DNA from: Ruminococcus flavefaciens 007c
GTDB taxonomy: Bacteria > Bacillota > Clostridia > Oscillospirales > Ruminococcaceae
Assembly: GCF_000571935.1 (NCBI RefSeq)
Contig: NZ_ATAX01000016.1
Coordinates: forward strand, 1-64,000
Direction: 5' to 3'
Length of the DNA stretch: 64,000 bases
Shown: positions 25,519 to 33,171 of the stretch, one piece after another
Layout of the letters: every line of letters begins with the position of its first letter
Numbering within the stretch: the first letter of the stretch is position 1
Notes under the pieces: model-generated
What the model saw: the letters and a program-made list of their open reading frames with translations, nothing else
Told to the model about the DNA's origin: nothing
Databases searched by the model: none
Translations under genes and position numbers: made by a program

Positions 25519-26280
25519 ATGATATACGAACTTGATGATACATCAAAAGTTGAAAGCTTATTTGAAGGCTGGCAGGAAACACTGATATATTCCTGTCTTC
25601 AGAAAATCATGGGAAAGGTTTATGTAACCGATCCCGAGAAGCCGCTGTCCGCATCTGCATTCGTGGGCTGCTTCGTATTTTTTGCAGGAAAGCCCGACCT
25701 TGAACTGGTAAAGAATAAGCCTTGCGGATTTTTGATAATGACGCCTCAGAACACGGAATGGGCAGAGTTGATCGAAAAGTCTTATCCCGATGCAAAAAAA
25801 ATAACAAGATATGCAATTAAAAAGGATACTAGCTTTGATACCGAGGCCTTGAAAAAGAATCTGGAGCTGCTTCCTGACGGATACGAACTGAAAAGCATAG
25901 ATGAAGAGCTCTATGATAAATGTCTGGAACACCCTGTGACAGCTGATTTCGTTTCATCCTTTGAAAGCAAGGAAAAGTATCTGGAATACGGCAGAGGAAT
26001 AGTTATCCTGAAGGACGGCTGTATAGTGTCCGGAGCTTCTTCATACACCCGTTACAAAGAGGGCATTGAGATCGAAGTAGACACTTTTGAGCCTGAACGA
26101 AGAAAGCATCTCGCGCTGATCGCCTGTTCCGCCCTGATCCTGAACTGTCTGGAGGAAGGTCTGTATCCCAGCTGGGATGCCCATAATCTGAACTCAGTAC
26201 ATCTGGCAGAGAAGCTGGGATATGAACCGGACCATGAATATATTGCCTATGAGGTAGCCTCGGATCAAAGAACTCATTAA
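25519..26280 (+). CDS. GNAT-family acetyltransferase
   Basis: Cytosolic protein of 253 residues matching the GNAT_acetyltran (PF12746) type. The N-terminal half is a variable domain. The C-terminal half has the acetyl-CoA fold, with G-I-V-I-L-K-D-G-C-I-V-S-G-A-S-S-Y and the family stretch G-I-E-I-E-V-D-T, followed by R-R-K-H-L-A-L-I-A and N-S-V-H-L-A-E-K-L-G-Y. Here the acetyl-CoA loop reads R-R-K-H-L rather than the commoner R-R-x-G-L. The start is ATG 25519, 9 bases after CAGGAG; an ATG at 25510 would touch the ribosome site. It lies 80 bases after the ABC exporter genes. The acceptor substrate is unknown. Confidence 0.88.
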   Translation: MIYELDDTSKVESLFEGWQETLIYSCLQKIMGKVYVTDPEKPLSASAFVGCFVFFAGKPDLELVKNKPCGFLIMTPQNTEWAELIEKSYPDAKKITRYAIKKDTSFDTEALKKNLELLPDGYELKSIDEELYDKCLEHPVTADFVSSFESKEKYLEYGRGIVILKDGCIVSGASSYTRYKEGIEIEVDTFEPERRKHLALIACSALILNCLEEGLYPSWDAHNLNSVHLAEKLGYEPDHEYIAYEVASDQRTH

Positions 26281-26451
26281 GCTTTGAGATGCAGGATATA
26301 TGGCAATATTTACAGCGTGCCGTGATAATAATATCTCGGAGTTTTCCGAAAACGTACCTATACAGACAACTCTGAAAGGGCGTTAAACAAAGATATGCTG
26401 CTTGCAAAAGGAGAAAATTCACGAACTTGATATTGAACAGGAGGATATATC

Positions 26452-27675
26452 ATGAATTATAAAAAAATAACAGCAGCCATTATGTGTGCTGCAATACCGT
26501 TTGGAATGACCGTTCTTCCGATCAGCTCGCCGATCCCCATTTATGCCGAGGCTGCAACAGTAATTGACGGCGGTACCTGCGGTAAAGATCTGACGTGGCA
26601 GCTGGACAGCAGCGGTACTCTTAAAGTAAGCGGTACAGGAAATATGGACGAAGCCCTTGATAGAAATCCGTGTCCTTGGAAAGAATTAAAGGACGATATA
26701 AAGAAAGTCGTTATCGGCAAGGGCGTCACAAGTATCGGAATGGGAATGTTCAGCTACTGCAATAACCTTACCTCATTATCGCTTCCGAATACGCTGAAAG
26801 CCATAGATACCTATTCATTTGTGGGATGTGAAAATCTTGAAGCCGTAGTTATCCCCAACGGAGTCACCAATATCGGTTCAAGTTCCTTTGCAGGCTGCAA
26901 AAAGCTGAGCAATGTAACCATACCAAAGTCAGTGACATATATCGGTGCTCTTGCGTTTTCGGGCACACCGTGGTTTGAAGCTCAGAAAAGTATTGATGAT
27001 CCTTTCATAATAATAAACGGGCTGCTCATTTATGTACATTTTGATCTTTCGGGAGATGTGGTTATCCCCTCTTCTGTCAATAAAATATGCGATCAGGCAG
27101 TAGAAAGACGTTCAAAAATTACCTCGATCGCAATTCCCGAGACCGTCACCGAAATAGGTTTTAACGCCTTTTTAAGCTGTTCCTCTCTTAAATCGGTGAC
27201 AATCCCTGCGTCAGTGAAAGAGATCAAACAGCAGGCTTTTTATAAGTGCGAGTCTCTTGAAGAGATTTGCATACTTAATCCCGAATGTAAAATCTGCGAA
27301 CACTGGAACACGACCATTTCTAATACTGACGAAGGTTTTTCGGGCGTTATCAAGGGCTATAAAGGTTCTACAGCTGAAAAATACGCTGAGAAATACGGTT
27401 ATACCTTCAAAGCGCTTGCTCAGCTTGGAGATGTCAACTCTGATGAATTTATCAATTCAGTAGATGCTTCTTCAGTCCTTGCATATTATGCGCTTATTTC
27501 CACGAATAAAAACGGCGGTTACAATGAGGAGCAGAAGCTTTTAGCAGATATAAACCATGACGGATTGATCAATGCCGTTGATGCATCGAATATTCTTGCT
27601 TATTATGCATATGCTTCGACAGAGAAAAATGATGTAATGACACTGGAAGCATTTATGAAAAAGGAAGATAAATAA
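26452..27675 (+). CDS. Secreted BspA-type leucine-rich-repeat protein with dockerin
   Basis: Exported protein of 407 residues. The signal peptide ends near Y-A-E-A-A. The cap region L-T-W-Q-L-D-S-S-G-T-L-K-V-S-G-T-G is followed by LRR_5 repeats (about 75-275) of the type L-T-S-L-S-L-P-N-T-L-K-A-I and V-T-I-P-x-S-V. Next come the block I-L-N-P-E-C-K-I-C-E and G-Y-K-G-S-T-A-E-K-Y-A-E-K-Y-G. The C-terminal dockerin (about 325-395) has two near-identical halves, each ending in D-A-S-x-x-L-A-Y-Y-A, unlike the Q-K-W-L-L type of the other genes here. This second dockerin subtype may prefer a different cohesin. AGGAGG precedes ATG 26452. It probably acts in surface adhesion or substrate binding. Confidence 0.88.
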   Translation: MNYKKITAAIMCAAIPFGMTVLPISSPIPIYAEAATVIDGGTCGKDLTWQLDSSGTLKVSGTGNMDEALDRNPCPWKELKDDIKKVVIGKGVTSIGMGMFSYCNNLTSLSLPNTLKAIDTYSFVGCENLEAVVIPNGVTNIGSSSFAGCKKLSNVTIPKSVTYIGALAFSGTPWFEAQKSIDDPFIIINGLLIYVHFDLSGDVVIPSSVNKICDQAVERRSKITSIAIPETVTEIGFNAFLSCSSLKSVTIPASVKEIKQQAFYKCESLEEICILNPECKICEHWNTTISNTDEGFSGVIKGYKGSTAEKYAEKYGYTFKALAQLGDVNSDEFINSVDASSVLAYYALISTNKNGGYNEEQKLLADINHDGLINAVDASNILAYYAYASTEKNDVMTLEAFMKKEDK

Positions 27676-27682
27676 TATATCG

Positions 27683-27715
27683 TAAGCCGGGGATTCCCCG
27701 GCTTATTTTCTTGTT
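27683..27715 (+). terminator. Terminator of the LRR-dockerin gene
   Basis: Stem AAGCCGGGG/CCCCGGCTT with loop ATT, followed by ATTTTCTTGTTTTTC. Confidence 0.85.
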
Positions 27716-27770
27716 TTTCTCTTTAATCTTCTTATTGATACATAACAGTTCTGTGTTGTGCACCTTAGCA

Positions 27771-27818
27771 AAAGCCCCCCTCTTCGGGCGAAGGATAACT
27801 TCACCTGATAAGGGGGCA
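27771..27818 (-). terminator. Two-stem terminator of the ECF partner gene
   Basis: On the minus strand the outer stem GCCCCCT/AGGGGGGC encloses an inner stem GGTGAAG/CTTCGCC with loop TTATC, followed by TTTT. It faces the plus-strand terminator at 27683. Confidence 0.65.
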
Positions 27819-27885
27819 CTATTATTATCTGTATCACGCAGGCTTTAAAGACATACAGTCAGACTCAGCTGTATAAAATCCGGTC

Positions 27886-29061
27886 TCATTCATCAAGCTG
27901 ACTAAGATCATAAGCAGCTGTTTCCTCGCAGTTAGGTATACAGCCTGCAATACGGTTTTTTATATAGCCGGCGTCCTCCGGGAGAGCTGCGTCCTCGTTG
28001 AAGAGTATCTCCTCTACCGTGAATTCTTCATAGTTCTCTCCGTATACAAGCTTTGCAGCAAGTATAAAGCCTGTCTCGTTGTCAACAGTCAGGGTAAGGG
28101 TCTGCTTCTGTACTCCCTGCCCCGTGACATCCTTAGCAGGTGACGGATCTGTTATCGGAGCATCTTTGTATGCAGGAGGAAGAACATAATCTGATGTCAT
28201 CACAAGCTGTGTGCAGTCTCTTCCGATGAATTCTACATTTGTTGTAATATCCTGTACCTCAAAATTGTCAAGATCATCATTTATGATATACTCCGAATAC
28301 AGATCGCAGAAGATATTAGGCTTGTCAAAATCACATCTGCTGCGGTCAAACGCCTCATACTGATCCGGACCTGGACTGCTGGTATCGGAGTATACACATA
28401 TATACAGATCCTTGTACATAAACATTTCATTCTTGGTTATGGTCTCTGCAAGCTTGTCAATCCCGCCGCTCTCAGCAATTATTTCATCATCAAGGTCTTT
28501 ATAGTATTCGGCAGTATGTGTCCATACCTTTATAAGAGATTCGTTGCCTGTTATACGGTCTCTTCTTGCCTCACTGTGCTCACAGGAGGCACCGCTGTTG
28601 ACCGTGGTGTGATACTTGATACTGAGCTGATCGTAAGCATCATAATCCCTGTTCTTTATCTTTGCGATCAAATCCTCCTTTGTGAGCTGCTCCTCAGTGG
28701 TGTCCTCCTCCGTTGTATCCTCTTCCGTTGTTTCCACCTCTGTTACAGATGAAGATATCTCCGAAAACTCTGCAACTGGCACACCTGCTCTGCCGTTTCT
28801 GAGCAGAAGATATCCTCCCCCGGCTGCTGCGCCTGCAACAAGTACAAACACTGCGGCAGCTGATAATACTTTACCCCAAATCCTCGAACGATAGCTCTCA
28901 ACTCCGCTTACCTCGTCAACAGAGGCAGATGTATCTTCAACACGGCGCTCTATCTCCCTGAAGATACGGTCACGGTGTTTTATATCGCCTGTAGGATATT
29001 CATCGGCGATCCTTGCCGCCTCTTCATCACTTACACGACCGAAAAGCTGATCTTTTTTCAT
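27886..29061 (-). CDS. Membrane partner of ECF sigma (putative anti-sigma with outer domain)
   Basis: Single-span protein of 391 residues encoded 2 bases after an ECF sigma gene. The cytoplasmic part has a basic helix H-R-D-R-I-F-R-E-I-E-R-R (about 29-40) and V-S-G-V-E at 51-55, the same motif as in two other sigma partners here. The span is near 61-86. A Thr/Glu repeat linker (T-T-E-E-D three times) covers about 108-122. The outer domain, about 265 residues, is unrecognised and has four or more Cys. By position it is a likely anti-sigma, with an outer sensor reached across the membrane. Its outer domain is unrelated by eye to that of the other partners. Confidence 0.7.
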   Translation of the reverse strand: MKKDQLFGRVSDEEAARIADEYPTGDIKHRDRIFREIERRVEDTSASVDEVSGVESYRSRIWGKVLSAAAVFVLVAGAAAGGGYLLLRNGRAGVPVAEFSEISSSVTEVETTEEDTTEEDTTEEQLTKEDLIAKIKNRDYDAYDQLSIKYHTTVNSGASCEHSEARRDRITGNESLIKVWTHTAEYYKDLDDEIIAESGGIDKLAETITKNEMFMYKDLYICVYSDTSSPGPDQYEAFDRSRCDFDKPNIFCDLYSEYIINDDLDNFEVQDITTNVEFIGRDCTQLVMTSDYVLPPAYKDAPITDPSPAKDVTGQGVQKQTLTLTVDNETGFILAAKLVYGENYEEFTVEEILFNEDAALPEDAGYIKNRIAGCIPNCEETAAYDLSQLDE

Positions 29062-29063
29062 GG

Positions 29064-29624
29064 TTATTCCTCCTTATCGGAATCCTCGAGCAGGCTGCGA
29101 AGCTTTTTTACTGCTCTTGCACAGCGCATACGCACTGTTGCGTGTTTCATCCCTATCATGCGGCCTATCTCTTTTGCGTTTCTTTCGTAAAAGTACTTTT
29201 GTATTATAATGGTGGAGTCCGGCTCACCGAGCTCTTTGATCCTCTGAAGCAGCAGCTCAGTCATTACGGAATTTTCTGCATTCCTGTCGATACACTCATC
29301 GGAAGCCGGTTCTCTGAACTCTTCGCTATCGATTGATATGATTATCCCTGCTTTTGCCGTAAGTGATCTACGCATACTTATTGCCTTATTCTTTGCAACA
29401 GTGCCTATGAAAGGCTTCAAAGCCGTGACACTGCTTATATCAAACTTCTTTATGACGGAAGCAAAGGCGTCTATTACGCATTCTTCTATATCCTCCTGTG
29501 AAGCCGGTCCCCTGAGGATATTCACGGATATAGCATATACATAGCTGTAATATTCGTCGAACAAGGCTCTGTGCCCCTGCTGCGGCGAATTCTTCATAAG
29601 TTCTGTGATTTCTGAGTCGGTCAT
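29064..29624 (-). CDS. ECF RNA polymerase sigma factor
   Basis: Sigma factor of 186 residues. Region 2 lies at about 18-90 (F-D-E-Y-Y-S-Y-V-Y-A-I ... I-E-E-C-V-I-D-A-F). Region 4 is at about 120-180, with A-K-E-I-G-R-M-I-G-M-K-H-A-T-V-R-M-R. It is closely related to the factor at 15684-16259. ATG 29624 follows GGAGGAG. Upstream is a sigma-A promoter (29657-29685) and, overlapping it, TTACA with CGTA 16 bases further (29667-29691). The latter looks like an ECF-type promoter and could give autoregulation. Target genes are not evident. Confidence 0.92.
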   Translation of the reverse strand: MTDSEITELMKNSPQQGHRALFDEYYSYVYAISVNILRGPASQEDIEECVIDAFASVIKKFDISSVTALKPFIGTVAKNKAISMRRSLTAKAGIIISIDSEEFREPASDECIDRNAENSVMTELLLQRIKELGEPDSTIIIQKYFYERNAKEIGRMIGMKHATVRMRCARAVKKLRSLLEDSDKEE

Positions 29625-29656
29625 TGAACTCCTCCTTTTCCGGCAGATCTGCTTTC

Positions 29657-29693
29657 ATTATACACATACGCACAGAATAATGCAAGTGTAACA
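29657..29693 (-). promoter_or_regulatory. Overlapping sigma-A and ECF-type promoter candidates
   Basis: Minus-strand TTGCAT (29680-29685), 17 bases, TATAAT (29657-29662). Overlapping it, TTACA (29687-29691), 16 bases, CGTA (29667-29670) fits an ECF pattern. The first part is well supported, the second is tentative. Confidence 0.55.
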
Positions 29694-29747
29694 CCACATA
29701 CAAAATCGGACTTTTTTCCATACGATTTCACTTTCTGCGTTAAGGCA

Positions 29748-29776
29748 TGAAAAAGCACCTGCCGTAGCAGGTGCTT
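29748..29776 (-). terminator. Terminator after the third ECF unit
   Basis: Perfect 10-base stem AAGCACCTGC/GCAGGTGCTT with a 4-base loop. On the minus strand it is followed by TTTC. Confidence 0.7.
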
Positions 29777-29789
29777 AGTGTATATCAGG

Positions 29790-30032
29790 TTAATGAGATA
29801 AATCAGGATTTATGTTACTGTTCATTGGACTTATTTCATTTGTAAATGTTGATTTGATTTTAAAGCTGAAAATATACAGGCAATACTCAAAATCTCCGCT
29901 TATATGGTGTTTGTACGCATCATAAGAATAACCTAATACGGTAAAGTGAGATTTGTCTTTACTCTCAATGCAAAATATAGGCGAATGGTCAAAGCCGACA
30001 ACGGTAATCCAATCAGCAGTAAACGTAAGCTG
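29790..30032 (-). pseudogene. Orphan 3' fragment of an unrecognised gene
   Basis: Eighty codons stay open in one minus-strand frame, ending in TAA at 29790, with a protein-like composition (T-A-D-W-I-T-V-V-G-F-D-H-S-P-I-F, then F-T-V-L-G-Y-S-Y-D-A-Y and F-E-Y-C-L-Y-I-F). There is no start codon in a suitable place: the frame is closed by a TAG at 30033, inside the last codons of the sigma partner gene. It reads like the C-terminus of a small globular protein cut off by a rearrangement that joined it to the end of that gene. The family is not recognised. Confidence 0.45.
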
Positions 30033-31836
30033 CTAATACCTTTCCGTCACAGCCTCTGATATAAAGATACCGAGGTTTTTGATCGGGGCCAGGGCCAAGA
30101 TTAATGCCTACATCAGTTTTGCCATGACGTAATACAGTACTGAAATACCATATATCATATTCCTCATAGTATTCGGCTTTATAAGGCGGTTCATCCCATG
30201 TTAGCTTATGCTGAGTACCTTTGTATTCAATGTATTCTCTTTCATGATAGTCAATTTTCTCTTGTCCGATGAGTTTGATAAGGATCTCTCTTCCTTTGCT
30301 TATAGCATCCTCTTCATCGGCAATAGTTCCAAGCACCCTGTCATCAGAAATTTTCTCAGCATTGTGGAAAACTATATTTGCTTCGTCTTTGTAATCGACC
30401 CATTTACCATTTTCATAAACCGAACTATTATACTCACCGTAACTGCCGTCATGCATAAATGCATAAAAGGCTCTGACAAGGTCTTTTTCAGGTGAATCCG
30501 CATTTGCTTCGGTTTCACCTGACGGTTCATTCACCTCAGGCGGGTTATCCTGCGGTTCTTCCGGAACTTCATTTACAGTTGCCGGCTGTACTTTCTCAGG
30601 CTTTTGAGCAGTTGTTTCTTTTTCTGTCTTGTCGGAAGAATTTTCCCTGTACTTTTCATCATACTTACCGTCTAAAATATCTTTGAGTTTTGTCTCAAAC
30701 TCATTTATATCAATGCAGAATTGCCTGCAATCTGTAGGGAGCGCGTCATCGCCAACCAACTCATACGGGTAGAAACTAACAACTCCGTTGCTTTGGATAT
30801 AATATGTTTCTCTGCGAGTCGATGTTTCGCTTGATTTAAAATAACGCTCAATAGTATATACCGATTTATCGTCGTCAGAAGGTATGGCTTTCTCCTTTGA
30901 CAGTAAATATACAAAGTCATATCCGAGGAAATCCTGAAGCGCCCTTTGTGACTGTTCGGTTTTGGGAGTTATTATTTCAGGATGATTGTCTTTCTCGCTG
31001 CTCAACTCAGCACGCAGGAATTCGCCCTCTGAAAGCTCCTTTATATCCCTTGGAGAGAGCTTTTCGTCTGTATAAGGTACATCTTTGCTAAATATATCCT
31101 GTATATACTTATCAAATGTTTTATAATCAATATCAAAAACCGAACTCTCGATGATCGGATAATCAAAGCTGAATTCTCTGATTACACACTGTTTTTCTAC
31201 ATAATATGCTTTCCCGTCTTCCAGAACATAAACATTAAAGTATTTATCTCCTTTTTTCCAGCCGATTGCATATCCTTTACCTGTGTAAGTATCGATATCA
31301 GGGACTTCTTCCGCATTGATCCCAATACCTTTGCCCCATTTAAAAGCATTGAGGTATTTTGCAATTTTATCATATGTATCGCTTGAATAATCATAATATT
31401 GCTTGTTTAACTCGCTTATACTGAAATAAATCTTATTGAAATCACAGAATGGTGAGATCATATCAGGATCTGCCTCTGTGGCTCTGGTCGCTTCGGTTTC
31501 TTCTGTTACTTGGATCAGGGATACTTCATCTTTCGACATGGCAGAATGCTGCGGCTTGTTTTTGTGAAGCAGAAAACCTGTTGTACCTATACCGGTTACA
31601 AGTACAGCAGCGGCTGCAATAGAACTAACCGTGCGCACTATACGATTTGAGGAACCAACAGTTTCCGTACCGCTTACACTTTCTGTAAAATCATCTTCTT
31701 TGTTTTTGACAGAATCACTTTTGGGTTTTATAGCAGAAATGATTTTATTGAATTTAGAATGTTTCATTTTCTTCTCCTCCTCATATTGAGCTATGCGGCG
31801 GTGTACATTCTCGATCATCTCATCATGTTTCAACAT
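30013..31836 (-). CDS. Membrane partner of ECF sigma (putative anti-sigma with large outer domain)
   Basis: Single-span protein of 607 residues. It starts at ATG 31836 (GGAGGG, 8 bases), 14 bases inside the end of the sigma gene. The cytoplasmic part has a helix E-M-I-E-N-V-H-R-R-I-A-Q-Y (about 6-18) and V-S-G-T-E at 54-58. The span is near 68-90. The outer part has a first domain with many aromatic residues, a Pro/Glu-rich linker near 420-450, and a second domain of about 140 residues starting S-P-E-K-D-L-V-R-A-F. That last domain ends with R-Y-L-Y-I-R-G-C-D-G-K, a pattern seen in secreted DUF-type domains. It is the likely regulator of the sigma factor. The outer ligand is unknown. Confidence 0.7.
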   Translation of the reverse strand: MLKHDEMIENVHRRIAQYEEEKKMKHSKFNKIISAIKPKSDSVKNKEDDFTESVSGTETVGSSNRIVRTVSSIAAAAVLVTGIGTTGFLLHKNKPQHSAMSKDEVSLIQVTEETEATRATEADPDMISPFCDFNKIYFSISELNKQYYDYSSDTYDKIAKYLNAFKWGKGIGINAEEVPDIDTYTGKGYAIGWKKGDKYFNVYVLEDGKAYYVEKQCVIREFSFDYPIIESSVFDIDYKTFDKYIQDIFSKDVPYTDEKLSPRDIKELSEGEFLRAELSSEKDNHPEIITPKTEQSQRALQDFLGYDFVYLLSKEKAIPSDDDKSVYTIERYFKSSETSTRRETYYIQSNGVVSFYPYELVGDDALPTDCRQFCIDINEFETKLKDILDGKYDEKYRENSSDKTEKETTAQKPEKVQPATVNEVPEEPQDNPPEVNEPSGETEANADSPEKDLVRAFYAFMHDGSYGEYNSSVYENGKWVDYKDEANIVFHNAEKISDDRVLGTIADEEDAISKGREILIKLIGQEKIDYHEREYIEYKGTQHKLTWDEPPYKAEYYEEYDIWYFSTVLRHGKTDVGINLGPGPDQKPRYLYIRGCDGKVLAAYVYC

Positions 31837-32383
31837 ATTCAAAGCCCTCCGTTTCAAGCTGCGATCTGAGTGATTTTCGAGCACGATACAGGATGGATTC
31901 CAGACTGCGAAGGCTCTTTTTCATTATCCTTGCAGCTTCCTTATTACTGAAGCCCTCAAAATAAATGAGCCATAACACCTGCTGATAGTTCTGAGGAAGT
32001 TTTCTCATTGCCTTGTGTATCTTTATCTGCTGTTCTTTCTTGATATACGCTTCTTCGATCTCTGCTTTATCATCAGTCATTTCAGGGGTTTCCTCAATAG
32101 AAAAGCAAGACTTTTTAGCGTACTTGCGCAGATGATCTATGGCAATATTACGTCCGATAGCATACAACCAGGTTTTGAAGGAGCTTTTTTCCTTATACTT
32201 AGGTTTTTTTGTTCCAAGCAATACAAAAGTATCTTCCGCAAGCTCTTCAGCTGTCTGAATGCTGCCAACTATACTTGTCAGGTACAGTATCAGTCCGTCG
32301 CTGTATTCTATTATGATCTCATCCAATCCTTGTACATCACCATTGTCACGAAAACGGCGGTAGCTACTTGCACCGTTATCCAT
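31823..32383 (-). CDS. ECF RNA polymerase sigma factor
   Basis: Sigma factor of 186 residues, of a different branch from the other factors here. Region 2 has the classical E-L-A-E-D-T-F-V-L-L and F-K-T-W-L-Y-A-I-G-R-N, and region 4 has L-P-Q-N-Y-Q-Q-V-L-W-L-I-Y-F-E-G-F-S-N-K-E-A-A. ATG 32383 follows AAAGGAG. The end overlaps the membrane partner gene by 14 bases. TTACA, 17 bases, CGTC stands at 32430-32455 on the minus strand and may be an ECF-dependent promoter for autoregulation. Confidence 0.93.
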   Translation of the reverse strand: MDNGASSYRRFRDNGDVQGLDEIIIEYSDGLILYLTSIVGSIQTAEELAEDTFVLLGTKKPKYKEKSSFKTWLYAIGRNIAIDHLRKYAKKSCFSIEETPEMTDDKAEIEEAYIKKEQQIKIHKAMRKLPQNYQQVLWLIYFEGFSNKEAARIMKKSLRSLESILYRARKSLRSQLETEGFEYVET

Positions 32384-32726
32384 AGAACTGCTCCTTTCCG
32401 AAATGCTCTTTCCGAGCTTTCACTTATTAGACGAAAAAAACTACGCGCGATGTAATACATTTTTTTGAAAAAAAGCCAGTCTTGTGTGATCTGCCAAAAA
32501 TCGCAATGAAAATTTGTGGATATTGACTGTTTTAAAACCTTTCATTGCAGCAATTCATAAACTTGCTATCTTACATTGATAATTCAATTTGCAACAACAT
32601 GATTATATCACAGACCACAGAATCTATCAATAAAATAGCGGTATCACCGCCGATCCATGCTATGATGCCAGTGATCGAAGTCTGCCCTGCATTTTCAACT
32701 TTTCTGTGACAGCATAAAATTCGGTA
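32384..32726. other. Divergent intergenic region
   Basis: Gene-free stretch between the ECF sigma gene and the GntR operon. It contains the TTACA/CGTC pair at 32430-32455 (minus), a T/A-rich block at 32460-32475 and a small GCGGT/ACCGC hairpin near 32638-32650. Nothing else is recognised. Confidence 0.4.
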
Positions 32727-32755
32727 TTGACATACTGCTGTTGATGTGTTATACT
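32727..32755 (+). promoter_or_regulatory. Strong sigma-A promoter of the GntR/ABC operon
   Basis: TTGACA (32727-32732), 17 bases, TATACT (32750-32755). The -10 element lies inside the operator palindrome. Confidence 0.85.
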
Positions 32756-32786
32756 GTATATACAATGATATATACAGTATAACACA
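32745..32786 (+). promoter_or_regulatory. GntR (YtrA-type) operator, perfect 18-base inverted repeat
   Basis: TGTGTTATACTGTATATA at 32745-32762 is mirrored exactly at 32769-32786 around a 6-base spacer. It covers the -10 box and the transcription start and ends next to the ribosome site of the regulator gene, so a bound repressor would block the promoter. YtrA-type GntR proteins are known to repress their own ABC operons in this way. Confidence 0.8.
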
Positions 32787-32796
32787 GGAGTGCACT

Positions 32797-33168
32797 ATGA
32801 AGATCGTTATAAAAAACAAATCAGAACTGCCTATCTATGAACAGATAGAGCAGCAGATAAAGGCTCAGATACTTGAAGGCAAGGTCGCAGAGGACGAGCA
32901 GCTGCCGTCTATCCGCCAGCTTGCAAGAGATCTGAAGATAAGCGTTATCACCACTACAAGAGTATACAACGACCTTGCTGAGGAGGGCTTTATCATCTCT
33001 GTCACAGGCAAGGGCTATTTCGTTGCGCCAAGCAACAATGAACTCCTCCGTGAGCGTATGCTCTGTGAAATGGAGGAGGGCTTCGAGAAAGCCGTGCTGA
33101 ACGGCAGAAATGCGGGACTATCCGATGATGAGATCATCGCCGCATTAAAAAATTTCATGGAGGAATGA
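32797..33168 (+). CDS. GntR-family regulator, YtrA subfamily
   Basis: Regulator of 123 residues. The N-terminal winged helix (about 10-77) has I-Y-E-Q-I-E-Q-Q-I-K, L-P-S-I-R-Q-L-A and T-T-T-R-V-Y-N-D-L. The C-terminal tail is only about 45 residues, which is the mark of the YtrA subfamily; these regulate ABC transport operons and dimerise through the short tail. ATG 32797 follows AGGAG; a longer frame from 32746 runs through the operator and is not used. The ABC ATPase gene follows after 3 bases. The effector is unknown; members often respond to cell-wall-active compounds. Confidence 0.93.
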   Translation: MKIVIKNKSELPIYEQIEQQIKAQILEGKVAEDEQLPSIRQLARDLKISVITTTRVYNDLAEEGFIISVTGKGYFVAPSNNELLRERMLCEMEEGFEKAVLNGRNAGLSDDEIIAALKNFMEE

Positions 33169-33171
33169 TTT

